Source: Owenia fusiformis (taxonomy: Eukaryota; Annelida; Polychaeta; Sabellida; Oweniidae). Taken from it: a DNA stretch of 64,000 bases. Below are positions 1 through 9,479 of this stretch, in pieces. Both the position numbers and the translations under genes were made by a program. The DNA lies in contig CAIIXF020000011.1 in assembly GCA_903813345.2 (NCBI GenBank), positions 13,437,754 through 13,501,753 of the forward strand, given 5' to 3'. A model generated the notes under the pieces. That model did not search any database, had not been told where the DNA came from, and was given only the letters and a program-made list of their open reading frames with translations. The stretch's first letter is position 1, and each line of letters opens with the position of its first letter.

Positions 1-290
1 AGGAGATTTTACGGGAATTATACCATAAAACGGGAGATTTTATGGGAGTTATACCAAGAATACGGGAGATTTTACGGGAGTTATACCGGAAGACGGGAGA
101 TTTTAGGGGAGATTTCAGCAAAAATACGGGAGATTTTACGGCCATATTTTTTAAAAAAATTACGGGAGATTTTAGTAGAAATACAGTACGGGAGTTTTTA
201 CAGGAGAAAACGCTACGGGAGTTTGGTATTTTTTACGGAAAAACAAAAAATTTATGGGAAAAAATGGGAGGTTGGCAAGTCTAATAGAGG
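1..290. repeat. Degenerate tandem repeat, ACGGGAG-type
   Basis: The motif ACGGGAGATTTTACGGGAG, with TTATACC spacers, recurs at irregular short intervals from the window edge to about 260. The open frame across it is only repeat translation, so I call no gene. The array continues off the left edge. Confidence 0.85.
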
Positions 291-424
291 GTAAGTACAG
301 TCACAACAGTAATGTTTGTGAGTACTTTGAATTAAAAAAATAAGCAATCAAATGACCATATTGAAACAGTTCATGTAAAAATAGAATTATTAAGCAAATA
401 TTTCATTCTATGGAGGGCAATACC

Positions 425-668
425 TGTTCATCTTTCAATGAATGACATTTGTATATCTTGGATTACTTCTAGTTTGGCTTATAAAGTGTGCGGCCTCTTA
501 TATTAAGACAGCACAGGCTTATTGCACATAAAACTAAAAAATCTGAAATATACAAATGTGATTCATGTACATTATGAATATACTTTTCCATATATAATTG
601 CACAATGGTCTCCCAATTTCTTATTTTTGCCGTTCTACTGACGAAATGAAGCAGTGAAATGGACTCTA
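425..668 (-). mobile_element. Partial copy of MITE family A
   Basis: The right end GCAGTGAAATGGACTCTA and about 150 inner bases match the right half of the complete family-A element at 14470-14860. The left half is missing or rearranged. TA follows the terminal GACTC, as in the complete copy. No coding capacity. Confidence 0.75.
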
Positions 669-730
669 GTTGAAAGATTGAATCAAAGATTTTGGAGAGA
701 TTTGGGAATACAATTTGATACAAACAAACA

Positions 731-955
731 GTCCGGGCAAACAGTAGACTATATCCTCTAGTCTGAAATTTTTTTGAAATTTGGAATGAAAATATTCAGA
801 CTATAGCCCACATATGTTAAAATTTGGGATTGAAAAATATTTGTTTACATAGGAAGTGCCATTCAAAATGGCCGACTGGGTAAATTAATTTGCATACTTG
901 TTACTTCCCCTAGCTTTATTTCCATTTGACAATATGCTGTGTTACTTTTCATAGC
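731..955 (+). repeat. Dispersed repeat B, first part of copy 1
   Basis: This stretch, beginning at GGGCAAACAGTAGACTATAT, is nearly the reverse complement of 11440-11665. It contains AAAATGGCCGACTGG. Copy 1 is split: its continuation (AATGTACTAAAAACCCTTCG and on) resumes near 1589 after the nested insertion at 944-1588. The copy at 11335-11665 is unsplit. Confidence 0.8.
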
Positions 956-972
956 ATTTAATTGTACCTTAC

Positions 973-1328
973 TAGAGTCCATTTCACTGCTTCATTTCGT
1001 CAGTAGAATGGCAAAAATAAGAAATTAGGAGACCACTGTGCAATAATATATGGAAAAGTATATTCATAATGTACATGAATGACATTTGTATATTTCAGAT
1101 TTTTTAGTTTTTTGTGCAATAAGCCTGTGCCGTCTTGTAATTTGAAGAATTTCAGCCATGTTAATCTCATTGAAAATAACATGGCAGAGAAACATCCAAA
1201 TATAAGAGGCCACACACTTTATAAGCCAAACTAGAAGCAATCCAAGATATACAAATGTCATTCATGTACATTATGAATATACTTTTCCATATATTATTGC
1301 ACAATGGTCTCCCAATTTCTTATTTTTC
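973..1328 (+). mobile_element. MITE family A, right end lost
   Basis: It starts TA-GAGTCCATTTCACTGC like the complete copy at 14470-14860 and follows it through the inner inverted arm (about 1260-1325). It then stops where the hairpin 1323-1478 begins, so the terminal 30 bases are missing. Short open frames here also occur in the 14470 copy and are shadows of the shared repeat. Confidence 0.75.
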
Positions 1329-1478
1329 CCACATTAGGGACATAATGATCAAGAGACTGAATTCTCAGGAAATTCAGTTTATTGGATATAGACTAGGGCA
1401 AACAGTAGTCTATATCCAATAGACTGAATTTCCTGAGAATTCAGTTTATTGATCATTATGTTCCTCCTGTGGGAAAAA
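1323..1478. repeat. Long hairpin (about 70-bp arms)
   Basis: The left arm, from TTTTTCCCACATTAGGGACA, pairs with the right arm ending TGTGGGAAAAA around a 12-base spacer AGGGCAAACAGT. Mismatches are few. The spacer motif GGGCAAACAGTA also occurs at 735 and 11650 in repeat B, which suggests a common origin. Confidence 0.8.
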
Positions 1479-1588
1479 ACAGGAAATTTCAGGCACACAA
1501 TTATCAATTTAAGGAAACTTCCCTTCCAAAAAATAAGCATTATAACAATTCAATTAAGTAGTAAGGTACAATTAAATGCTGTGAAAAG

Positions 1589-1700
1589 TGGAATGTACTA
1601 AAAACCCTTCGACCTACGACCCTTCGACCCTATGACTTACTGGGTGTCAAGAATTTTTGGAATATATTTTCAATTGAAAAACCCTTCGACCTCTGATTTC
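1589..1700 (+). repeat. Dispersed repeat B, second part (ACCCTTCGACC motif)
   Basis: ACCCTTCGACCTACGACCC and similar short repeats match, in reverse complement, AAGGTCGAAGG...GGGTCGAAGGGTT at 11338-11430. This resumes repeat B after the nested insertion. Confidence 0.75.
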
Positions 1701-2500
1701 CCAGTCCAGTTTACTAAATAATTACGTATAGTTCCAACTTGAGCTCCCTGTGCACGCAAATACGCATTTTACCTGGTAATTGCAGCGTTTTCAATAGGGA
1801 CTATGAAAAGTGAGTCCCGGGGACCCAGTGTTATAAAAATTTGGGGTCCCTCCCAAAAAAAGTGGGTCCCAATTGAAAAAAGAGAAACACTTAAAAAACA
1901 TATATTCTTTATGTTGCTTTATCATGTTTTTATTGCATGTATTTAGATCCTGGGGTCAGATTGTACAAGTGTAAATGATGAATAAGTAACGTTTATACAC
2001 AAGGCGTTACAGAATGTCACAACCATAGCCATTTGAAAGTCTTTGCACCCATTTGGGCTGATGAAAATGTTCCTCTTTCCAGCCCTGATGCATAAACGGC
2101 ACCGCATTCCTTTGCCTGCAACATACTGCAGCCAGGGGTATGTGTTTTCCCATTCTGGGAGGTACCTAACTTTAGGAGGGCGTGGCGTGATTCGTGACTT
2201 TATGATTCAATTAATAATACTCAGATTCTATCCTAAAATTAAAAATTATTTGCAAAAACATTAATTATATAGACCCAATTGACCTAATTCATGCGAGCGA
2301 AGCGAGCTCGAAAGACATGAAAGAGGGGCCTGAGTCACCCCACAGAAAATTTCTATATTTGTACCTTCAAAATTGAGCAATCTAAGCATTTCCAGGAAGT
2401 CTTTCAACAGCTTGCCTTGGTGTATTTCTAAATTTCAATTTTAATATTTTCATCATATTTAATCCTATGTTAAATTCTAAACCCCAGTCAATGCAATTCA
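1701..2500. other. Non-coding stretch
   Basis: Nothing gene-like is seen. There is a short GGGTCCC-rich patch at 1815-1870 and a GCGAGCGAAGCGAGC-type motif at about 2293-2308, related to one near 20663. A 73-codon frame at 2043-2264 has no recognisable domain, splice context or homologue I know. Confidence 0.5.
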
Positions 2501-2589
2501 ATTTAAGTAAACTAAACTCCACGTTTACCAAAAACAGAACACAACTACCAAATTAACTTTCAAATAGTAATGGCCTTGTGGGCGAGTAT
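2501..2589 (-). repeat. Split direct repeat B2 (element 3' end)
   Basis: Terminal copy of B1. It sets the left boundary of the element at ATTTAAG (2501). The outer flank GCAATTCA differs from the A2 side of B1, as expected at a chromosome junction. Confidence 0.9.
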
Positions 2590-2679
2590 GACATTTATTC
2601 ATCAGTCCATTTACATCAAGCAACTATACATCCCGTTCCATATCACAAATCTCAACAACTGAATGTTACTCTGAGCAAC

Positions 2680-2962
2680 ATTTTTGCTGACCGACAGCAT
2701 CGTACATGAACAATGTCAACATCAAAGTCTGTAATATTCGCTTTGCTCGGCATTCAGGCTGGCCGACAGCGTTAAACTCTAAATCTGTAAATCATAATAT
2801 TTTGTTCTGTCCAATAAGTAAAGGCGTAGTAGCCTAGCTGACCGACAGCGTTACACTCTATGAAAAACTGTGAATCTCAATACTTGCTCTGAGCAATAAG
2901 TAAAGGCGTAGTAGCCAAGCTGACCGACAGCGTTATACTAAGCTGACCGACAGCGTTAGTGC
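2680..2962. repeat. GCTGACCGACAGCGTTA tandem repeat within the retrotransposon
   Basis: GCTG(A/G)CCGACAGC(G/A) recurs about five times at about 2690, 2757, 2837, 2919 and 2939. The middle units are about 80 bp and share GAGCAATAAGTAAAGGCGTAGTAG. The array lies between A2 and B2, where family members usually have a short plain spacer. It is GC-richer than its surroundings. Confidence 0.8.
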
Positions 2963-3368
2963 ACTTTTCAAATCAGTTCTAACATAATATCTAAATGTTT
3001 TTTACTGTGTAAATACCCTTAATAACAGGCGAGGCAGCCTTACATTTACTCTAAAATGATTGGTAAGCTATTATCATTCCTGAACTTACGGTAAGCTCGT
3101 AACAATTAATATTAATAAAACAAATGTTATTCTTACATGAAATAAACTAGGTGAAATCGAAAATCTCTCAACTTCCGGTGACCCAACCTTAACCCCCTTT
3201 TTAAGGAGGGAGGAGGTACTCGACTTAAAGTCGGCCCCGTGATCCGAAATGAAGCAGAGTTACAGACGAGGACTTCGATAAACGATTCACCTGTTCTTAA
3301 CAATGCAATGTTTGGTATTTTGAAAATTTTAACAGATATGAAATATCTTAAAAAACATTTGCCTGTGT

Positions 3369-3585
3369 AACTTTGTCATACCTCGCTTGCGTGTAAACCG
3401 AGAATGACCTTACATTACATACATAATTCACATGTCCAAATGAAATACTCCAAGCGTGAATACCCTACTCACTTACCACCTACGATCACCCTTATAAAAA
3501 TGCTACGCAATAAACATTTCGCCTTCCGTAATACTTAAAGTAATTTTCGAACTGATTCGTTACACTCAAACGTTAGAAAATCTAT
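3369..3585 (-). repeat. Split direct repeat A2
   Basis: Copy of A1 at an offset of 3912 bp. It abuts B1 with the junction CTATTTAAG at 3582-3590. That junction is what circularisation through A1 and B2 would recreate, as expected for the Ngaro/PAT mechanism. Confidence 0.93.
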
Positions 3586-3672
3586 TTAAGTAAACTAAAC
3601 TCCACGTTTACCAAAAACAGAACACAACTACCAAATTAACTTTCAAATAGTAATGGCCTTGTGGGCGAGTAT
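3584..3672 (-). repeat. Split direct repeat B1
   Basis: 89 bp, ATTTAAGTAAACTAAACTCC to GGGCGAGTAT in plus order, identical by eye to 2501-2589 (B2; offset 1083). It lies just 3' of the recombinase on the minus strand. Confidence 0.92.
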
Positions 3673-3734
3673 AACCGAGGCTAAAGATGGCGTAAATGTT
3701 TGAAATTGTAAATTGCTTTATGTATGATTTCACT

Positions 3735-4736
3735 TTAAGTCCCAGACTTAAAGTAACTGAAAGCCTTTGCAGTTTCACTGCGCCATCTCCCATGCGCCTT
3801 AAAAAGCCTATCTGAAACACCTGCGTTGGCAGCCTTAGTGCCACCCCCAGAACGTAATGAATGCAACCCGTAAATCTTACTATCTACCCCAATTTTGTCC
3901 AAGGCTGCTTTGACCATATCTCTACAAGTTGTGTAACTGATTGGTTTATTACATTCTTTCAACTGGTGTTTTCTTTTGCTTTTAAAAAATGAAAGTGCTC
4001 CAAAAATGAATTTGTCAGTTTGTGAATTAACACCCAGTTCTCTCATGTATCTTTGCAACAATGAAAATGGACATGTCTTGTTGTTTGATTTGGCTATTAA
4101 AACATTTGCACCGTTACGATAACAATCCGTTTTTGATTTCTCTACAAAGATATCTATGTAATACTCTTTGAAACTGACATCTGTGAACTTCAATCTTGAC
4201 ATTTCGTCAAACCTAAAAAAAAACCTGCAAATGCCAATATCATAAAAGTGGCCGTTCTTAGCTCCAAAACGCTTGCATTTTCTCCAGCAAATTTATCTAT
4301 TATATCTTCTAAGTGTTTTACTGTTATTGGCGCTTTCTTGCTGACCTTTTTGCTAGAAAGGCGAAGTGACCCTTCTGTAACCAGTTTTACCATGTTATGC
4401 TCGCATGGATTGTCAATGCATGCCATGTTATGAGCCCAGGCAATACTGTATTTTGCCGAAATTACTTGACTGTAACTCTGATTTGAATATTGAAACATGT
4501 ATATGGTTTGCTGGAAGAAATTGTAAGCCAAGTGCGTTACACCAGTTTTTGAATTTTTCAAAACCTGCAGAATATTTTGTAACCGTATTTGGTTCCTTGC
4601 TTCTTATCGCAAAGTCCTTCAACTTGTTTGGAAAGTCTTTTAATTCTTCTTGTTTTGAGCAAACGTCTGTTACATCTGTCCAAGCTTTGCTGTTAAACAC
4701 CGTATCACTGTAGCCTGAAAATACATTGGATGACAC
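3735..4736 (-). pseudogene. Tyrosine recombinase of the Ngaro-like element, two frameshifts
   Basis: The reading is spread over three frames: 4736-4428 (N-terminal core-binding part, TVTKYSAGFEKFKNWC), 4561-4190 (SIAWAHNMACIDNP and on to the start of the catalytic domain) and 4202-3735. The last carries the catalytic motifs HSLRSGG (Arg and box-II His), HGRW and the Tyr in FSYF. One frameshift lies between about 4440 and 4490. The other is at an A-run (T-run on the coding strand) near 4213-4222, inside box I close to where the first catalytic Arg belongs. Family role: integration of circular DNA by site-specific recombination. As written it cannot make a full protein, although homopolymer errors in assembly could mimic this. 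Confidence 0.9.
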
Positions 4737-4835
4737 AGATTACATTTTGACCCATTTTTGCTCATAGAAGCACAGCGTTTGATTTGCACATAACATCTAC
4801 AACACAACGCGCATGTGCCTCAGAGGCCACATCAA

Positions 4836-5489
4836 TCAGTCATGACTGACTTGCAAAGCTATGAGCGGGCTACTGAACCCTTGTGCACTATCAAAAACGC
4901 TGTTATTCTGTGAGCCTTTTGTGAAATAATGCCCTCCTCTGGGGAATTCAATAACGTGTTTTATGCTAGAAAGATACTTCCTACCATGATGTAATATTGG
5001 CCAATACACTGCTGACAGCCATTTTGGTACGACCAACGTACCTCGACCTCGCTGCTCTACTAAATATCTAAATGCTTTTGCCACCAGGCACGATGGCGGT
5101 ACTAACCAATTATTCTCATGCTTCCAGCATTGAGTAAAAGCGTCTGCTGCTTCTGCCTCTGGGCAGTGATATCTGGAATTGAATCTTGGTAATTTCATAT
5201 TATGCACATCAGCAAACCTGTCTACCGTGAAAGGCCCCCATCTTATGTTAAGATAGTTAAAAACATTCAAACGAATTCCCCAGTCGTCGAAATCTACATA
5301 CTTACTGATTTCGTCTGCAAGAACGTTATGTTCCCTAGGCACCCACTCTACGTTCAACTTCACATTTTTCTCTTTACAAACTCTGTGTATTCTTAGAGCT
5401 AAACTTTGAAGATCTGGTTTCATACTACCTTTCGAAATGATTGATCTTACATTTTTATTGTCTGTGAACCATTTGATTTCTTGATTATT
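4836..5489 (-). pseudogene. RNase H end and connecting domain of the Ngaro pol
   Basis: This is the direct in-frame continuation of the RT frame after the TAA at 5490. Just after the stop comes KWFTDNKNV (third catalytic Asp), then WVPREHNVLADEISK (last RNase H motif), then the conserved Ngaro/DIRS linker with WGPFTVDRFADVHN and CPEAEAADAFTQ. It ends at a normal stop (4836) ahead of the recombinase. Only the single upstream stop disables this part. Confidence 0.88.
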
Positions 5490-7343
5490 TTACAAATGCA
5501 TGAGGGACAGTAATGTTGTGAACACTCCCATTAACTCTCTCCAAGTTGAACTTCTCCGACTCTCTGCGTCGGACCATGTTTTGTGACATACCTCATTCTC
5601 AAAATTGACCACATACCCACCACATCCACTATTGCTAGCGTCTGAGTACACGACCCTGGAATGTTTGTATTCTCTTACCAACGATGTCCCGTTGTACGTG
5701 TATAAACCTTGTAACCAAAATTCGAGCTCGCCTATTGCGTCATTTGGTAAACGAATACAATTGTCCCAGTTTGACCTACATGCTACAACTACTTGTAACG
5801 ATCTCGTTTTAAGGATACATATATCACCTATGGCATGCCTTAGTGCGACCACTTTCCCTACTACCGCTGCAACTGCTCTAGCAGTTGTTCTGTTAGCATT
5901 ACTGAGTAACTTACTAACCTTTTCATGCACGTCTGAGAGTTTACTTTCTGGTACTAATAGTTTACCCTGTGACAGATCCAATTTAAAACCTAACCACTGT
6001 TGTACCTGTCCAGGTTGCCATTTTGGCTTCTTATCGTTCGGAATAAAGCCAGCTTTGATCAGATCTGATCTGACCTGGTTGGAATGCTCTATGCAAAGTG
6101 AAACACTCTCGTGGAAACAAAGCCCATCATCCAGGAATACTATAATTCGTATACCTTGACTACGCCAGTGTTTTACAAGTTGCCTAACAACTTTTGTGAA
6201 TATGAGACTCCCTGTGCTAATACAAAAGGGTAATACTGTGTATTCAAAATACCTGGTTTTTCCCTGAAGTTCCCATGAAAAGCCTAAGAATTTCTGATGT
6301 TCTGGTAGTATGTTCAAATGATGGTAGCCATTTTTGATATCAAACACAAACATATATCCCCCTGGTACTAAATATTCTTTGGCAACTTGCAAATCCTCAA
6401 ACTTTACTCTGTCTAAATTGATGAAAGGGTTGACATGTCTTAAATCTAACACTAACCTGTCCTTTTCTGCATTTGATGCCACAGTGAGAGGATTCACTAC
6501 ATGTGAAGGATATTTTACCTCTTTGATCCGACCGTCTTGCAATAATTCATTTATTGATTTTTCTACAAACTCACGTTTCTTTAAAGCAGATTTATTGTTT
6601 TTTAGAATTGCTTTAGTTGGTTCTTGTTGAAATGGTATTCTATACCCGTGTTTGATCGTATTGACTACGTACTGTGAAGCACCAATTTCTCCCCAAAAGC
6701 TAACGTTTTTCTTCAAACTATCTTTTACAGATTTTTCTGATACAACATGTGATAAAGTCTTACTCAACTTATGATCTGTTGTTGTTCTGGCTGCTTGAGT
6801 CGTAGGAGTTTTGTTGGAACGAGGCGCCTTGCTTGCAGTCACATGCCCAATGTCCTGTCTGGGAACAGTTCCTACAGACGTCATTTGCTCTGCTTCTGCC
6901 GTTGTAGTACGGACCGCTGTTGAAGTTGCTGTTCCACTGTCTTTGCTGGCGTTCCTGCCACCTGCCGGATTGTTGGTTACCCCGGTCCTGCCCATTTCTG
7001 CTTCATCCAGCTTGGCTGTAGCCTCTTGTTCTCTGTCTGCCAGTAAATCTTTAACGTCTTTCATGACGTCCAGCACCTCCACGTTGTGGTCAAACTGCTT
7101 TTGATTTCCTTTCTTTGTGAGCTTGGTTTCCGCCTTTGCCTTCTTCGTCATTTGTTTTGTATCCTCTTTTATCTCCCTCTTGAGCGTGTTGAGTTTTTTG
7201 TCTAATAGAGTTTCTAATATGTCCACTATTTGAGGCATTTGTTCGTGTGTCATTTTGGATAATAAATGTAGACGGTTCAAAACTTTGTCATACCTCGCTT
7301 GCGTGTAAACCGAGAATGACCTTACATTACATACATAATTCAC
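5490..7343 (-). pseudogene. Ngaro-type Gag N-region plus reverse transcriptase and start of RNase H
   Basis: A 617-codon frame. Residues about 30-150 are charged, Lys/Glu-rich and coiled-coil-like (gag-like). From about residue 200 the reverse transcriptase begins: the motif A region reads FVFDIKNGYHHL, motif B LPFCISTGSLIFTKV, and the catalytic motif C FLDDG. RNase H starts with YSDASNSGCGG and the conserved Glu in TWRELMGV. The frame then ends at a TAA (5490-5492). Reading continues in the same frame with further RNase H motifs, so this is one nonsense change inside RNase H. Role by family: copying the element RNA into DNA. The first Met lies inside repeat A1; the next, in SKMTHEQM, may be the true gag start. 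Confidence 0.9.
6769..7002 (-). pseudogene. Gag C-terminal zinc-knuckle segment in an overlapping frame
   Basis: A frame two bases downstream (-1/+2) of the long RT frame is open for 77 codons and ends at TAA (6771-6769). It encodes CRNCSQTGHWACDC, a perfect CX2CX4HX4C retroviral-type zinc knuckle, at 6876-6835. The preceding stretch is Gln/Asn/Arg-rich, typical of a nucleocapsid tail. The long RT frame over the same bases is low-complexity Thr/Ala-rich. I infer that gag ends here and overlaps pol, and that the link between the gag N-region and this frame is either a frameshift signal or a small indel near 7005. Confidence 0.75.
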
Positions 7344-7497
7344 ATGTCCAAATGAAATACTCCAAGCGTGAATACCCTACTCACTTACCACCTACGATCA
7401 CCCTTATAAAAATGCTACGCAATAAACATTTCGCCTTCCGTAATACTTAAAGTAATTTTCGAACTGATTCGTTACACTCAAACGTTAGAAAATCTAT
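7281..7497 (-). repeat. Split direct repeat A1
   Basis: 217 bp, repeated without visible change at 3369-3585 (A2). It runs from AACTTTGTCATACC to GAAAATCTAT in plus-strand order. It is the 5' end of the element on the minus strand and contains the first codons of the long ORF. A promoter would be expected here by analogy, but I can point to no specific motif. Confidence 0.93.
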
Positions 7498-8516
7498 GTA
7501 ATCACAGCTGTATATCTGAATATAGATGGCACGTGTGTAGACTGATTTCTCTAAGCAAAAAACTAACTATAAAATCCAAAAGATGGCAGTGTTTATATCA
7601 CTTCTCACATTGAAATCTATTTGCAAAGCCGGCCACATTTTGACCAAAATGTACCGGTTTTATCATATTGTTTCAGCAAAATAAGTATTATTAAGGTAAG
7701 TTATACTATATTTTTCAAGTTTAAGTTGTATACGCTTGATTTATTGGGTTAAACTTGGAGAAAATGCCGTTTGACCTAAAATAATTTATTTTCTATTTTT
7801 TTTCATTCCACGATTTTATTTCTGATATGTTTTCGTCAATTAGGGAAGTTTTTCAAATAAATAACATTTGTTTGCAACCTATGGTGAGTAATGCGTCCCA
7901 AGAACGCACCAACAATTTTTTTCTGCGTCCATGACTATTTATTTACGTCCTCATAATCATTAATGGGAGGACGGCGTTGTTAAAAACCCAGTAATTGTCA
8001 AGCAAAAATGTTTCAGTATAAAAATTTCTAAAAAAGTTCGTCTACACAGCAAAAATACGAACGGCGAAAGAAAAACGTACGCATTTCGTTCGGACTTGTC
8101 ACGCGAATTATGTATATGTCACGCATTGCGTTCGAAATTTTTCGTTCGCGAAAAATTTGAGGTGTTCAAAATTTGGCCAAGATGTAATAAAATTTAAACC
8201 AAGGTGTTCAAAATTTGGATCAAGGTGTTCAGATTTGGACCAAGGTGTCCACATTTTGAGGGGAGGTGTTCAACATTTCCAAGTCACTCATGTTAGGTGT
8301 TCCCAAGTTGACAGGCCTGGTACTCTTGCAATGGAAACATAGTTGGTACCCAGTCCTCTTGTACCATTTTTTACACCAACCCCACACACATTACAAATAT
8401 GATGGTTATTAGACTTAGCAGAAATCTTGAGTACTCTAGAATCTCTGGTCATAAAAGGAAATGTAACTATGACGATTTGAATATTTATGAATTAGGAAGG
8501 TTTGTAGGCCCTTTGT
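7498..8516. other. Non-coding flank with short tandem repeat
   Basis: No gene is seen. Around 8150-8300 the phrase GGTGTTCAAAATTTGG(A/C) repeats four or five times with 25-30-bp spacing. 8040-8150 holds an ACGAACGGCGAAAG / TCACGCAT patch that resembles 16690-16900, so both are probably pieces of one dispersed repeat. Confidence 0.55.
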
Positions 8517-9473
8517 TATGGCTGGCCATCTGGACCAATGTATCGTCATACTTTTAACGCCGTAAAATCTACTTTTAACGCCGTAAAAACGATTTTATAC
8601 GCCGTAAAGAATTATTTTTACGCCGTTAAAAACGATTTTTTACGCCGTTAAAATTCATTTTGACAGCGTCAAAAATAATTTTTAACGCTGTAAAAACGAT
8701 TGTATACGCCGTAAAGAATTACTTTTTACGCCGTTAAAAACGATTTTGTACGCTGTCAAAACCTATTTTTACGCCGTTAGAAATTATTTTTTACGCCGTT
8801 AGAAATTATTTTTTACGCCGTTAAAAATTATTTTTTACGCCGTTAAAAATTACTTTTTACGCCATTAAAATTACTTTTTACGCCATTAAAATTACTTTTT
8901 ACGCCGTTAAAAATTATTTTTTACGCTGTCAAAACTGATTTTTTACGCCTTTCGAAATTGCGAACGTACAGAACATTGTTAATCATTTGCAAAAAAATGT
9001 TTAAACAATGAAAACTCGATGTATATCAAATTCCCGAGATTTCCATACAACCAAATGCGTCTGGCAAATAAAAATTCCAATATAAATGATAAATGTGACA
9101 TGTGCAGTGACAGAAAAATAGGGTTTTGGATTTATATCAATCAGTCGGTAAGTCGAACATACACGTTCGTTTGTTTAATGAATACCAGATTGTAACGCTG
9201 GTTTTAATTGGCTGCCAGCTATACTTTTTAACGGCGTACAAAATAGTTTTTAACGGCGTAAAAAGTAATTCTTTACGGCGTTAAAAATTATTTTTGACGC
9301 CGTTCAAAATGACTTTTTCGCGTACATAATTATTTTTGACGCCGTAAAAAAATCAATTTTGACGGCGTACAAAATCGTTTTAAACGGCGTTAAAAGTAAT
9401 TCTTTACGGCGTATAAAATCGTTTTTACGGCGTTAAAAGTATGACGATACATTGGTCCAGATGGCCAGCCATA
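8517..9473. mobile_element. Foldback element with subterminal ACGCCGTTAAAA arrays, 6-bp target duplication
   Basis: The ends TATGGCTGGCCATCTGGACC and its exact reverse complement (9454-9473) bound a 957-bp element. CTTTGT is duplicated at 8511-8516 and 9474-9479. Inside each end, tandem units of about 20-22 bp (TTTTTACGCCGTTAAAAAC and variants) run inward: about 17 on the left (8548-8950) and about 9 inverted on the right (9215-9440). The 260-bp centre has no ORF. The architecture is that of foldback/Galileo-like non-autonomous DNA elements. The superfamily is not clear from the ends. Confidence 0.9.
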
Positions 9474-9479
9474 CTTTGT

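Larger units (their letters stand above)
944..1588. mobile_element. Nested insertion with terminal inverted repeats inside repeat B
   Basis: ACTTTTCATAGCATTTAATT at about 944-972 recurs as its near-perfect reverse complement at 1559-1588. The undisrupted copy of repeat B near 11430-11445 lacks everything between, so the 944-1588 block looks like an insertion. It has itself taken in a MITE A copy (973-1328) and a long hairpin (1323-1478). Superfamily not recognised. Confidence 0.6.
2501..7497 (-). mobile_element. Ngaro/PAT-like tyrosine-recombinase retrotransposon, full length
   Basis: This 4997-bp element carries the hallmarks of DIRS-order retrotransposons. On the minus strand the order is: repeat A1 (7497-7281), gag-like region with a zinc knuckle, reverse transcriptase with FLDDG, RNase H, tyrosine recombinase, repeat B1 (3672-3584), repeat A2 (3585-3369), a tandem-repeat spacer, and repeat B2 (2589-2501). 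A1/A2 (217 bp) and B1/B2 (89 bp) appear identical by eye. The A1-ORFs-B1A2-B2 split-direct-repeat layout is that of Ngaro and PAT elements, not the inverted repeats of DIRS1. No methyltransferase-like domain is seen, which fits. Family knowledge: such elements integrate through a circular intermediate by the recombinase and leave no target duplication, and none is seen here. All ORFs are damaged, so this copy is probably non-autonomous. Confidence 0.93.

Noticed and set aside
1000-1261. Two overlapping minus frames that recur at 14495-14756
   Set aside because: The conservation is that of the MITE A repeat, not of a protein; the frames cross the inverted repeat.
5605-7104. Plus-strand frames of 97-184 codons across the retrotransposon
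   Set aside because: They are antisense shadows of the RT/RNase H frame, which has recognisable motifs on the minus strand.
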